Assembly (NCBI RefSeq): GCF_016772475.1 | Contig: NZ_CP068595.1 | Location: 2,294,001-2,358,000 of the forward strand | Origin: Paenibacillus sonchi | GTDB lineage: Bacteria; Bacillota; Bacilli; Paenibacillales; Paenibacillaceae | DNA: 64,000 nucleotides | Reading direction: 5' to 3' | In this document: in pieces, positions 8,932 to 17,201 of the stretch | How positions within the stretch are numbered: position 1 is the first letter of the stretch | Layout of the letters: each line of letters opens with the position of its first letter | Translations under genes and position numbers: made by a program | Notes under the pieces: generated by a model | Database searches by the model: none | What the model was told of the DNA's origin: nothing | What the model saw: the letters and a program-made list of their open reading frames with translations, nothing else

Positions 8932-9975
8932 ATGAACGATTATCTGAAGCTGCAAGGCATCCGTAAAAGGTTTGGCGATGTCCCGGTGCTGGCTGGCGTC
9001 GATCTAAATATTGGCGAAGGGGAGCTTGTTACGCTGCTGGGCCCTTCAGGCTGCGGCAAAAGCACGCTCCTGCGCTGCATCGCCGGACTGACCGAGCTGG
9101 ACAGCGGCAGCATTCTGCTCGCAGACAAGGAGCTGACGAAGCTGCCGCCGCGCAGCAGGGATGTAGGCATGGTGTTCCAGTCCTATGCGCTGTTCCCCAA
9201 TCTGACGGTCCGTCAGAATGTGGAATATGGGATGCGTATGCGCGGCGTTGCTCCGGCCGCCCGGCGCAGCCGGTGCGAAGAGCTGCTGGCGCTGGTCGAT
9301 CTCGAAGACAAGCGCGATGTCTATCCGCAGTCGCTGTCCGGCGGACAGCAGCAGCGGGTGGCGCTGGCCCGCTCGCTGGCTGTCCAGCCCAAGCTGCTGC
9401 TGCTGGACGAACCGCTCAGCGCGCTCGATGCCAAAATCCGCAAGAATCTGCGCGCGGAAATCCGCGATATCCAGCGGCGGCTCGGCATGACGACGCTGTT
9501 CGTCACCCACGACCAGGAGGAAGCGCTGATCCTCTCGGACCGGATCTGCATCATGAACCAGGGGCGGATGGTTCAGGAAGGCTCGCCGGAGCAGCTCTAT
9601 ACTGCGCCGCGCACGGAATTTGCCGCCCGGTTCATGGGCAGCTACAATGTCTTCAACCGGGCGGAGGCGCTCAAGCTGTTCCGCAGAATTGACAGCCGCT
9701 CCGACCGTTTCGCCATCCGCCCCGAGGCGGTGACCCTGCTGGCCGAAGGTGAAGCGATCCAGGATGATGCGGATGGCATGATGGATGTGCGCGGACAGGT
9801 CCAGGCCGTGTCGATCCTGGGGAATATCATCCGCGCTGCTGTCGTGGCTGAAGGCGTTCATCTTACGGTAGACCTGCTGAATGACGGCCGCTGGCTGCGG
9901 GTGCGGGAAGGGGATCGTGTGACCCTACTGCTTGATCCTGCCCATCTGCTGCATCTGGAGCAGGAAGGGGCATAG
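8932..9975 (+). CDS. ABC transporter ATP-binding protein, PotA/FbpC type
   Basis: 347 residues from the ATG after AGGGAGGG; an in-frame ATG at 8890 lacks a site. Walker A GPSGCGKST (about residue 37), signature LSGGQQQR (about 135), Walker B LLLLDEPLSALD (about 154), switch His in FVTHDQEEA. The C-terminal ~100 residues form a TOBE-like regulatory domain (FAIRPEAVTLLAE, then VQAVSILGNIIRAAV), as in PotA, FbpC and PhnT. It powers the transporter encoded upstream. Confidence 0.88.
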   Translation: MNDYLKLQGIRKRFGDVPVLAGVDLNIGEGELVTLLGPSGCGKSTLLRCIAGLTELDSGSILLADKELTKLPPRSRDVGMVFQSYALFPNLTVRQNVEYGMRMRGVAPAARRSRCEELLALVDLEDKRDVYPQSLSGGQQQRVALARSLAVQPKLLLLDEPLSALDAKIRKNLRAEIRDIQRRLGMTTLFVTHDQEEALILSDRICIMNQGRMVQEGSPEQLYTAPRTEFAARFMGSYNVFNRAEALKLFRRIDSRSDRFAIRPEAVTLLAEGEAIQDDADGMMDVRGQVQAVSILGNIIRAAVVAEGVHLTVDLLNDGRWLRVREGDRVTLLLDPAHLLHLEQEGA

Positions 9976-10154
9976 AAGCAGCTTGTGCGTTAAGGCAGGC
10001 TAAGAGTGGGGCAAACCGTGAATCCAGTCCATAACTATTTTGTGTACAGGAGCAATTTGCGGTTACTGGTTGTGGAATGAGAATTTCAGGGTAAGAGCCA
10101 CTGCAAGCGTATGGTCTACAGCGAGCTAAGATGCTATGGAGGGCGGAGATATTC

Positions 10155-11042
10155 ATGACGGAAACAGCTAACAAGCTTATTGTGGTTGTGCTCGACGGGC
10201 TGCGCTATGACGCTGCCCGCAAGTATCTGGGGTACATGGAGCATCTGGTGGAGCAGGGACAACTGTCGTGCTACAAAGTGCAGTCAGAGCTGCCAAGTCT
10301 GTCACGTCCTCTCTATGAGGTGCTGCTGACAGGCATACCGGTATCGAGAAATGGAATTACCGCCAATCATATAGTCAGACTGAGCCGTGAGCAAAGTGTG
10401 TTCCATCTTGCCGTTGCCGCTAATTTGCGTACGGCGGCTGCCGCATATCACTGGGTCAGCGAGCTGTACAGCTCGGCTCCTTTTCATCCGGTTGCTGACC
10501 GGCACCAGCACAATGTACTGAAGCCGATTCAGCACGGCAGCTTTTATTTCGAGGATCATTACCCGGACAGCCATGTATTCGCGGATGCTGAATATTTGCG
10601 GGCCGCCTACGATCCGCATTTCCTGTATATTCATACAATGAATATCGACGATGCCGGGCATCGCCACGGCGGGGAAAGCAAGGAGTATGAGATGGCGGTC
10701 CGCCGGGTAGACGGCTTGCTCGCCACGCTGCTTCCGCAGTGGATGGAGCAGGGCTATACGGTGCTGGTCACTGCGGATCATGGGATGAATGCGAACGGCT
10801 GCCATGGCGGGGTCACACCGGCGGAGCGGCATGTGCCTTTATATGCCTTTGGGGAAAAGGTACTGTCGCCGGAACAAGAAATCCAGGCGCTGCCTCAGCT
10901 GCGGCTTGCTCCGTTAATGTGCTATTGCCTTGGCATTCAGCCTTCAGCGGCGATGACTAAAGAGGGGTTGCCGCCTATTGTTCCGGCGATCCCGAGGCAA
11001 GAGGAAGCTGCAAAAGGGACAGAATCAAATAGTTTGGCATAG
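10155..11042 (+). CDS. Alkaline-phosphatase-superfamily phosphodiesterase / phosphonate hydrolase-like
   Basis: 295 residues from the ATG with GGAGGGCGGAG seven bases upstream; the ATG at 10131 was rejected because it precedes that site. The metal and nucleophile motifs of the nucleotide pyrophosphatase/phosphonoacetate-hydrolase branch are all present: VVLDGLRYD, PSLSRPLYEVLLTG with the likely nucleophile Ser, DDAGHRHGG, VTADHGMN and CHGG. No signal peptide is visible, so it is probably cytosolic and acts on the compound imported by the transporter encoded upstream. Whether it cleaves a phosphodiester or a C-P bond is not decided by sequence. Confidence 0.75.
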   Translation: MTETANKLIVVVLDGLRYDAARKYLGYMEHLVEQGQLSCYKVQSELPSLSRPLYEVLLTGIPVSRNGITANHIVRLSREQSVFHLAVAANLRTAAAAYHWVSELYSSAPFHPVADRHQHNVLKPIQHGSFYFEDHYPDSHVFADAEYLRAAYDPHFLYIHTMNIDDAGHRHGGESKEYEMAVRRVDGLLATLLPQWMEQGYTVLVTADHGMNANGCHGGVTPAERHVPLYAFGEKVLSPEQEIQALPQLRLAPLMCYCLGIQPSAAMTKEGLPPIVPAIPRQEEAAKGTESNSLA

Positions 11043-11137
11043 ATGCAATTTTAATGTTTTAATACAAAAAAATGTATATCTATCTACGGGATGATTTTGT
11101 ATAATCTTAAGTATATCAACGATTAGGGGGCTTGCTT

Positions 11138-11458
11138 GTGAGTAGTTCGAGAGCTTTGAAGTGGATTACAGGTGCATTTGAGATTCTTTTAGCTATTCCG
11201 ATTCTTGGTGCTGCAATTGTGATCGGAAGCTGGTACACCGTACTGGGATTAACTTTTATTCTTCATGCCGTAACGTTGGTCCTATCGGCCAAGAATAAAG
11301 AACCGTTTTACGGTTCAGTGCTCGGAATTGTGACTTCCGCGCTGGCGTGGATCCCATTCTTGGGATGGATTCTGCATCTGATCACCGGCATTCTGCTCAT
11401 GGTAACCGCAGCACAAAAACCGCGTCAGGTATCCAATCATAATACATACCAGGCTTAA
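11138..11458 (+). CDS. Small multi-helix membrane protein, unknown function
   Basis: 106 residues from the GTG that lies seven bases after AGGGGG; a TTG two codons earlier is too close to the site. Three to four hydrophobic segments (FEILLAIPILGAAIVIG, VLGLTFILHAVTLVL, GIVTSALAWIPFLGWILHLITGI) fill most of the protein. I do not recognise a family. TGTATAAT lies upstream (about 11098-11105) and may be the -10 region. It stands alone. Confidence 0.7.
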   Translation: MSSSRALKWITGAFEILLAIPILGAAIVIGSWYTVLGLTFILHAVTLVLSAKNKEPFYGSVLGIVTSALAWIPFLGWILHLITGILLMVTAAQKPRQVSNHNTYQA

Positions 11459-11488
11459 ACTCCGGCATTAGTCCAGACAAGCCATAAT

Positions 11489-11523
11489 ACGGCCCGATTC
11501 GGATGTTTCTCGAATCGGGCCGT
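11489..11523. terminator. Strong hairpin, possible terminator
   Basis: ACGGCCCGATTCG (11489-11501) and CGAATCGGGCCGT (11511-11523) form a perfect 13-bp stem with a 9-base loop, 31 bp after the membrane-protein gene. No U tract follows, so efficiency is uncertain. Confidence 0.55.
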
Positions 11524-11581
11524 GTTCATGATATAATGAGAGGGCATTGTAGAGGGATTTACAGGAAGGAGCAGTACCTGG

Positions 11582-11818
11582 ATGGAAGCAACCGCACAAG
11601 AGGTAGCGGAATGGATGGTTAAGGAGATCCGTTTTACGGGAACCTTGTACCAAACTGCCGCGATAGAATATGTGAAGGCCAACTTTGGAGAGCAGTTTGT
11701 GTTTGTAAATGAGAACGGGAACGCCTCCTTGTCCAAGGATGTGAAGAAGGCTTTCCGCAAGCTGCATGGCGGGAGAATCGCCTGGGACCGCGATGGTTTT
11801 CTATGGGCCTGGACCTGA
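11582..11818 (+). CDS. Small soluble protein, DUF6953-like
   Basis: 78 residues. ATG follows AGGAAGGAGCAGTACCTGG. The protein begins TAQEVAEWMVKEIRF and ends DRDGFLWAW, with YVKANFGEQFVFVNENGNAS in the middle. From memory it resembles short Bacillota proteins grouped as DUF6953; this was not checked. It looks like a small winged-helix-like fold, with no signal or membrane segment. Its natural downstream terminator is the one split by the IS element. Confidence 0.65.
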   Translation: MEATAQEVAEWMVKEIRFTGTLYQTAAIEYVKANFGEQFVFVNENGNASLSKDVKKAFRKLHGGRIAWDRDGFLWAWT

Positions 11819-11981
11819 AAAAAAGGCCCGTATAGTATGTTTTGCCGGTGCCGGATCGGGCGCCCTGGGCAGTTTCTATACCATACAAAAAAGACCGCTG
11901 CTATAATGAAGTGCACCCCTTAGAATAGACATTGGAATAAACCCCTGGTTTATCCGATGAATTCTAGGGGGTGCATTTTTT

Positions 11982-12296
11982 ATGCCAGCGATTAAAGGAA
12001 AGAAGTCTAAAACGTATTCTTATGAAACAAAGCTGGAGGCAATACGTCTTCATATGGTCGAAGGTTGGACCTATCGTAAAATTATGGAGAAGTTCGAAAT
12101 TACAGACAGACATCGGTTGAAAACATGGATGAGGAAATACCGGGAACTGGGAGAGTTCGGACTTGTGGACCAGCGAGGACGGCGAGAACAATATGTGGAT
12201 CAAGAAAGACAGGTCAAATGGCTCAAACAGGAGAACGAAATGCTAAAAAAGTGCTTGGAAATCTGGATGCAGGAGATGAAACAGAGCGGTATGTAA
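11982..12296 (+). CDS. IS3-family transposase OrfA (helix-turn-helix)
   Basis: 104 residues. The N-terminal helix-turn-helix contains YSYETKLEAIRLHMVEGWTY and a second recognition block KLKTWM-like RLKTWMRKYRELGEFGLVD. The C-terminus has a leucine-zipper-like stretch RQVKWLKQENEMLKKCLEI. OrfA binds the IS ends. Ribosomal slippage at A-AAA-AAG (12245-12251) would join it to OrfB and make the full transposase. ATG follows the end-proximal leader by about 60 bp. Confidence 0.85.
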   Translation: MPAIKGKKSKTYSYETKLEAIRLHMVEGWTYRKIMEKFEITDRHRLKTWMRKYRELGEFGLVDQRGRREQYVDQERQVKWLKQENEMLKKCLEIWMQEMKQSGM

Positions 12297-13135
12297 CGAT
12301 TGAGAGAGCCTCAAGTGAATATCCGGTTCGTCATTTGTGCAAAGTGTTTGGGGTCTCCAGAAGCGGATATTACGCCTTTCTAAAGCGCAAAGCATTCGAT
12401 CGGGACCGAGAAGATAGAGAACTTGTGAAGAAGGTTTACGAGCACTACAACGGAGTTTACGGATACCGACAGATCCAGTTATTCTTGCTGCAGGATCATG
12501 GAGTCTGGATGAATCATAAGAAGGTGCTACGGCTCATGCAGGTACTTGGAATCCGGTCACGAATAAGGCGAAAACATCGCTGTAATTACGCATCTTCGGA
12601 CGGAGGGCGAGTCGCTAAAAACTTACTGAAGCGAGATTTCAAGGCGGATGCTCCTAACCAAAAATGGGTTACCGATGTGACTCAATACCGGGTGGGAGAA
12701 TCGTGGCTCTATCTTTCTGCGGTGAAAGATTTGTTTAACAATGAAATTGTAGCCTACCACATGAGTCAGAAAAATGACAATCCACTGGTTCTACAGACCT
12801 TTGAGAAAGCCTTTAACAAGACAAAAGACGTGACCGGACTGATCGTTCACAGCGACCAGGGATTCCAATACACGTCTCATGCATACCATGACATGCTGCC
12901 AAAGGTTGGCGCCCGAATCAGCATGTCCCGCCGAGGAAATTGTTATGACAATGCCTCCATGGAGAGCTTCTTCTCGCATCTCAAAACGGAAGGGCTCTAC
13001 CCTTATGATATCCGAAATCTGGACGAGGCACAAAGACGAATTGAAGCCTATATTCAATTTTACAACCAGTATCGACCGCAACGAAGACTAAATAAGCTGC
13101 CTCCGGTGGAGTACCGGAAGCAGCTTACAGCCTAG
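12251..13135 (+). CDS. IS3-family transposase OrfB (DDE integrase core)
   Basis: Read in the -1 frame relative to OrfA, from the GTG that coincides with the slip site; the frame is open further upstream to 12125. It contains the HTH_21 segment YPVRHLCKVFGVSRSGYYAF and the rve core with the three acidic residues in WVTDVTQY, VHSDQGFQY and NASMESFFSHLKTE (D-D-35-E spacing type). The end RPQRRLNKLPPVEYR is typical. About 294 residues, full length. Most likely expressed as an OrfAB fusion. Confidence 0.85.
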   Translation: MLGNLDAGDETERYVTIERASSEYPVRHLCKVFGVSRSGYYAFLKRKAFDRDREDRELVKKVYEHYNGVYGYRQIQLFLLQDHGVWMNHKKVLRLMQVLGIRSRIRRKHRCNYASSDGGRVAKNLLKRDFKADAPNQKWVTDVTQYRVGESWLYLSAVKDLFNNEIVAYHMSQKNDNPLVLQTFEKAFNKTKDVTGLIVHSDQGFQYTSHAYHDMLPKVGARISMSRRGNCYDNASMESFFSHLKTEGLYPYDIRNLDEAQRRIEAYIQFYNQYRPQRRLNKLPPVEYRKQLTA

Positions 13136-13404
13136 GGTCTTTTTTCAGTGTCTACAAAATAGGGGCTTGACCATAATGGCAACGGTCTTTTTTGTCTTTT
13201 AGGAACTGATGCAATACAAGGCATAGGGAGATAGGCTATTTAGCAGAATCTGTGTCCGTCTGGCCTGCCGGACCGCCGGGCCGCCTGATCCGCCACAGGT
13301 AACGGATCTCCTGTCCGCATCATTTACAGTTGGCTGTGCATGAACCTGCAAAGTGCTGGCAGAGTGACTTAGGAGTACCCCCGGTCAACTAATCTCATGC
13401 CTCT

Positions 13405-13434
13405 CCAATAACCTATCCAATAACCTATCCAATG
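13405..13434. repeat. Short tandem repeat, 12-bp unit
   Basis: Two and a half copies of CCAATAACCTAT in tandem. It lies in the 13194-13508 stretch, which otherwise holds no gene I can support: no conserved frame, no promoter, only G+C-rich sequence near 13260-13310. Confidence 0.6.
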
Positions 13435-13508
13435 ACATGCCCAGCGACATATCTATTAGAGTAATGTCCATCAGACCCGGTGTCCCTCCGCACTTACCTC
13501 CGGCAAGA

Positions 13509-15833
13509 TCATACCGGGACCTCCCGCATGCTCTTCTCCATCGGAGAGCTGCAGAGCGGGCAGGGCTTGGAGGACAGGTGATCCTCGGCTCCCCCTGCCT
13601 TCATGCGCGTCCAGCCCGGACAGCTGCCGCCGGTGCACTTCCAGATGGGGACAGTGTGTGTTTTCCCCTGGAGGAACTGGCGGAAGTGTGCCGCACTGCC
13701 GCCGGGATTCTGTTAGCAGCTATAGAAGCCGGAGCCGCTGGCACCGCAGAACGGAAGGCGGACAGCATAAATCTGGAGACTTCTGCTTTTTTGCCCCGGT
13801 GCCGTGCCGGGGAGCTGATGAACAGCTCTTCGCGGGCTCTGGTCACGGCCACATAAGCCAGCCTCCGCTCCTCTTCAAGTGCAGCGAGGCCCGCGGTATT
13901 GCCTGCAATGACTTTGTTGTCCCGTGCGCCTGGTGGAGGGGATGTCTTCCGGTCCTTTAACCGCTCACCTTCCAGTGCGGAACTGTGGGGAAGGATGCCT
14001 TCTGACGCACCGATCAGAAAAACAACCGGGAACTCCAGCCCCTTCGACTTATGAATTGTCATTAGGGCAACCCGGTTCCCCTGTTCTTTTAGTCCCGGCT
14101 GGCGGCTTAGCTCGTTGCGTTCGGTCACATTACCGATGAACTCCAGAAACGACGGGAGGCTGTCAAACCGTTCCGCCGAGGCTTCCAGCTCATCAAGCAT
14201 TTCTTTCAGCATTTCCCGGTGGAGAGTGGCCTGATGCCGTTCATTGGCTTCGATGAAATAGTCATAGAAGCTTGAGCGGATCTGGCGGATCGCCTGCACC
14301 GGTGTCAGCCGGATCAGACCCCGGATCAGCTCCAGCCGTTCACGCAATTTCCCGCTTTTGAAGTCCTCCATTCCCGGCAGAGACAGCAGGTGGATCAGCG
14401 GGCCCTGCTTGGGCTGGACGGCCTCCATCCGGCGGATGTGGTTCATGCCCTTTTCCCGGTTCAGATATAGGGTCGGCAGGATATTCTCCATTGCCGCGAA
14501 GTTCCGCCGGTTCAGTGACAAACGCAGATGATCCAATACCGGAGAGATCAGCCAATGCTCGTAGAGCAGTTGGCCTTCTCCGTAATCGACGTAGGGGACA
14601 TCGCGGAGGAGCAGCCGCTCCAGCAGGGCCCGGTTGCTGCTGGAAGCACGGTAGAGCAGGGCGAAATCGCTGTATGATCTAGCCCCGCTGGCTACCTCGC
14701 TCAAGATATGCTCTACGATTTGTTCGGCTTCCTCGTCCGCCGTCTGCGGGCGCAGGTACCGGGGCTGGCGGCCGCTGCCTTGGGCCGCTTGCAGCGTTTT
14801 GGCCCGCCTCCGCATATTGTGGCGGATAATGCCATTGCCGAGGCCGACAATTGCGGGGCCGGAACGGTAATTGATATCCAGCGTGATAACCCGTGCGCCC
14901 GGATACAGCTTCTCGAACTCCAGAATGAACTCGCTGCGGGCTCCGTTGAAGGAATAGATCGTCTGGTCATCGTCCCCGACCACCATCAGATTATGCTGCG
15001 GGTGGGCGATCATTTTGACAAGCTCATACTGCAATGCATTGGTATCCTGAAACTCATCGACCATCACGTACAGAAATCTCATCTGCAGCTCCAGCAAAAG
15101 TGCAGGTTTCTCCCGCAGCATGCGGTAGGCGATCAGCAGCACATCGTCGAAGTCGATTTTGAAATTGTCGGTCTTCCATTGCTCATACAGCAGCAGGACC
15201 GCCTTCATTTCCTTCTCGGCGGGTGAGGTTTCCGGCAGCTTCTCCGGCTCGCCCAGATTCATCTTGCAGGTGGAGAGCAGAGCAAGCAGGGTTTCCGGCG
15301 GATAGGCATCCTTAGGCAGACCCAGCTCGCGCATAATCTGCTTCAGCAGAATGTGCTGGCGGCGCGTCTCATTGAAGATTTCCTGCTGAAGACCCTGACG
15401 GCGCAGGAAATAGAGAAAAAGAATGGAACGTGCGCGCCTGCAGGCGCGCGGCATCGCTCTCGCGGACGCCTGGCAGCTGGGCAATCCGTTCACGCATCTC
15501 CGCCGCCGCTTTGTTGGAGAACGTCAGCAGCAGCAGCTGGCTTGGGGAGATGCCCCGGACGGACAGCAAATACCCGGTTCTGCAGATCAGTACCGAGGTT
15601 TTGCCGGAGCCTGCCCCCGCCAGTGTCAGCAATGGGCCTTGATGATGCCGAACTGCCGCGATCTGCGGGGAGTTGAGCAGAATACCGCCTTCCTCCAGCC
15701 TGCGGAAGTAAGCCGCATCGGAGTCTCCGGGCTTCACCATTTCGCGGCTTGTCCGGGCAGAAGCGACCTTCGCCTGCGGAATGCGTTCGCCGGTAGCCCC
15801 GAGCGGTATATTGTGAAATAAAAGCTTGTTCAT
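13509..15833 (-). CDS. UvrD/PcrA-like superfamily 1 helicase, two frameshifts
   Basis: Three frames read in order give one ~770-residue helicase. 15833-15417 encodes the N-terminus with Walker A LAGAGSGKT and TFHSF. The frame then changes at the T-run 15416-15420 (plus-strand A5). 15415 to about 13700 encodes the DEFQDT box, VGDDDQTIYSFNGA, LDINYRSG, VALMTIHKSKGLEFPVVFL and EERRLAYVAVTRAREEL. A second shift between about 13665 and 13712 leads to a short zinc-ribbon-like tail with KCTGGSC and KPCPLCSSPM, ending at 13509. Function: ATP-dependent 3'-5' DNA unwinding in repair. All core motifs survive, so sequence error is as likely as decay. Start supported by position only. Confidence 0.7.
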
Positions 15834-16033
15834 TGGATGGATTCACCTTCGTTTGTTTCGTTGCAGGATAAAATTAAATTTTAGCCGATCTATACTATAC
15901 CATCCCGCTCGCGCCGCTGTCCCGTAATCTAAACAATACTATTCATGTTTTTGGTGTCACACTCCTGGGTGTATGAATATTCTGACTAATATACGTATGT
16001 ACTGAAATTCATTCCCGGAAAGGTGTGTTTGTG

Positions 16034-16522
16034 ATGAAGCCTATTGCCCGGATCAAAAAACCGGCTGTACAAAGGAACCGTTCCGTTCCCCGCGCAGGTT
16101 CGCCCAGAACACTGCTCTACCGTAACTCCAAGTATGGCTTCAGCATCAGGCTCCCCCGCAGATGGAAATGCTACACAGTGATTAGAAGAAGCTCCCGGCA
16201 GCTGGATGATGCGGAGTACGCTGTGTATTTCCTTTTTAAATACAAAGGGAAGATTTATGAATCGGCGCTCACTTTGCTGGTGTACCGGATGACGTTGAAG
16301 AAGTGGATAGAGGAGGGCTATGATGAGTCCCCGATCATCCGGATGGCTGTGCGCAATGGACGGATTTATGCCTATGCGCTTCCCAGCGAGCTGCCTGAAG
16401 AGTTCCTGAATGCCAAAGGCGATGACTATGATTACAAAAGATACGGCAGACCCATCCGCATCCTGTCCAGCATGGTGAATGACGATGTGCCAAAAATCGT
16501 AAAAACCTTCAAGCTCCGCTGA
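16034..16522 (+). CDS. Conserved hypothetical soluble protein
   Basis: 162 residues from the ATG placed eight bases after GGAAAGGTG; a GTG at 16025 lies inside that site. The N-terminal 30 residues are very basic (RIKKPAVQRNRSVPR). Then follows LYRNSKYGFSIRLPRRWKCYTV, a pattern (YGF-x-I/F-x-L/Y-P-x-x-W) also seen in PsbP-like and some lipoprotein domains. No signal peptide or membrane helix is visible. I do not recognise the function. It is divergent from the helicase gene and convergent with the Imm30-like gene. Confidence 0.65.
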   Translation: MKPIARIKKPAVQRNRSVPRAGSPRTLLYRNSKYGFSIRLPRRWKCYTVIRRSSRQLDDAEYAVYFLFKYKGKIYESALTLLVYRMTLKKWIEEGYDESPIIRMAVRNGRIYAYALPSELPEEFLNAKGDDYDYKRYGRPIRILSSMVNDDVPKIVKTFKLR

Positions 16523-16549
16523 CTGGTTCAACCAGGCTGGAGGGGGTCT

Positions 16550-17005
16550 TCATTCCATTTGTCCAAGGACAGCATTGACCTTGTGCTCGTATAACCTCGG
16601 GTTGTCCTCTTTGATTTCCTCCAGCAGAAAAGCCAGCGATCTCTTGATCCTTGGCGTCATGCCTGCAGCGATATCGGCGTACTCTCTACGGCAGAGGTCA
16701 TCCTCAAGGATTCTCCGGTTCAGCACAATGGCCCAGTTGCGTGCATTCTCCAGCATGTCCGGCAGCGACTCCAGCAACTGGGTAAGGTACATCTCCATCT
16801 GGTAGCTTTCCACGAAATGGACAAGTCCGAACATAACCTCCTCCTGCTCGGTGTCATCGTCAAAAACGTAGAAGATTTGATGGATCACCGCATCCTCCAT
16901 GTCTCCGGCCAACCCCTCCAGCGCCTGATCAAAAGCCTCGCATTCCAGCTCCGTCCGCAGCAGACGGTTATGATATAACTGGGCAATCCCAGGATACATA
17001 TTCAA
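16550..17005 (-). CDS. Imm30-like immunity protein, no partner toxin seen
   Basis: 151 residues, start TTG nine bases after AGGGGG. The sequence has the acidic helical look and the phrase DDDTEQEEVMFGLVHFVESY, which I associate with the immunity 30 family; FDQALEGLAGDMEDAVIHQIF precedes it. Imm30 proteins are predicted from genome context to neutralise polymorphic toxins. No toxin gene lies within the window, so this is either an orphan protecting against relatives or has another role. The family call is from memory. Confidence 0.6.
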   Translation of the reverse strand: MNMYPGIAQLYHNRLLRTELECEAFDQALEGLAGDMEDAVIHQIFYVFDDDTEQEEVMFGLVHFVESYQMEMYLTQLLESLPDMLENARNWAIVLNRRILEDDLCRREYADIAAGMTPRIKRSLAFLLEEIKEDNPRLYEHKVNAVLGQME

Positions 17006-17201
17006 CTTGTGATTCCCCCTATGTTAGTCTGGTTTACAATCCTCAATATACCAACATTTTAACATATTATAGATTGTCCCCCGGCAGAGTCACCAGAGTG
17101 TTCAAAAAGTCCGATAGTGAGTATTGACCGCTGTTATATTCTGTATAATAATAGGAATATTATTCTAGTTACTGGGTTTAAGTGTGAAAGGTGGTCGCGA
17201 A

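Larger units (their letters stand above)
11907..13173 (+). mobile_element. IS3-family insertion sequence (IS150-like), apparently intact
   Basis: The element is 1267 bp and begins TG and ends CA. The ends are imperfect inverted repeats sharing CCCCT and TAGACA blocks. A 3-bp direct repeat TAA (11904-11906 and 13174-13176) fits the short duplications of this family. It carries orfA and orfB joined by an A-AAA-AAG slippery site. Both frames are open and the DDE residues are present, so it could be active. The insertion lies in a terminator loop. Confidence 0.85.
11887..13193. terminator. Bidirectional terminator interrupted by the IS element
   Basis: The left arm AAAAAAGACCGCTGC (11887-11901) and right arm GCAACGGTCTTTTTT (13179-13193) are complementary at 14 of 15 positions. 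If the IS and one copy of its 3-bp duplication are removed, the loop would be about seven bases. The insertion separates the arms by more than 1.2 kb and should weaken termination. Confidence 0.65.

Noticed and set aside
9046..9861. 271-codon open frame antisense to the PotA-like gene
   Set aside because: A shadow of a G+C-rich ABC ATPase; no recognisable domain or start site.
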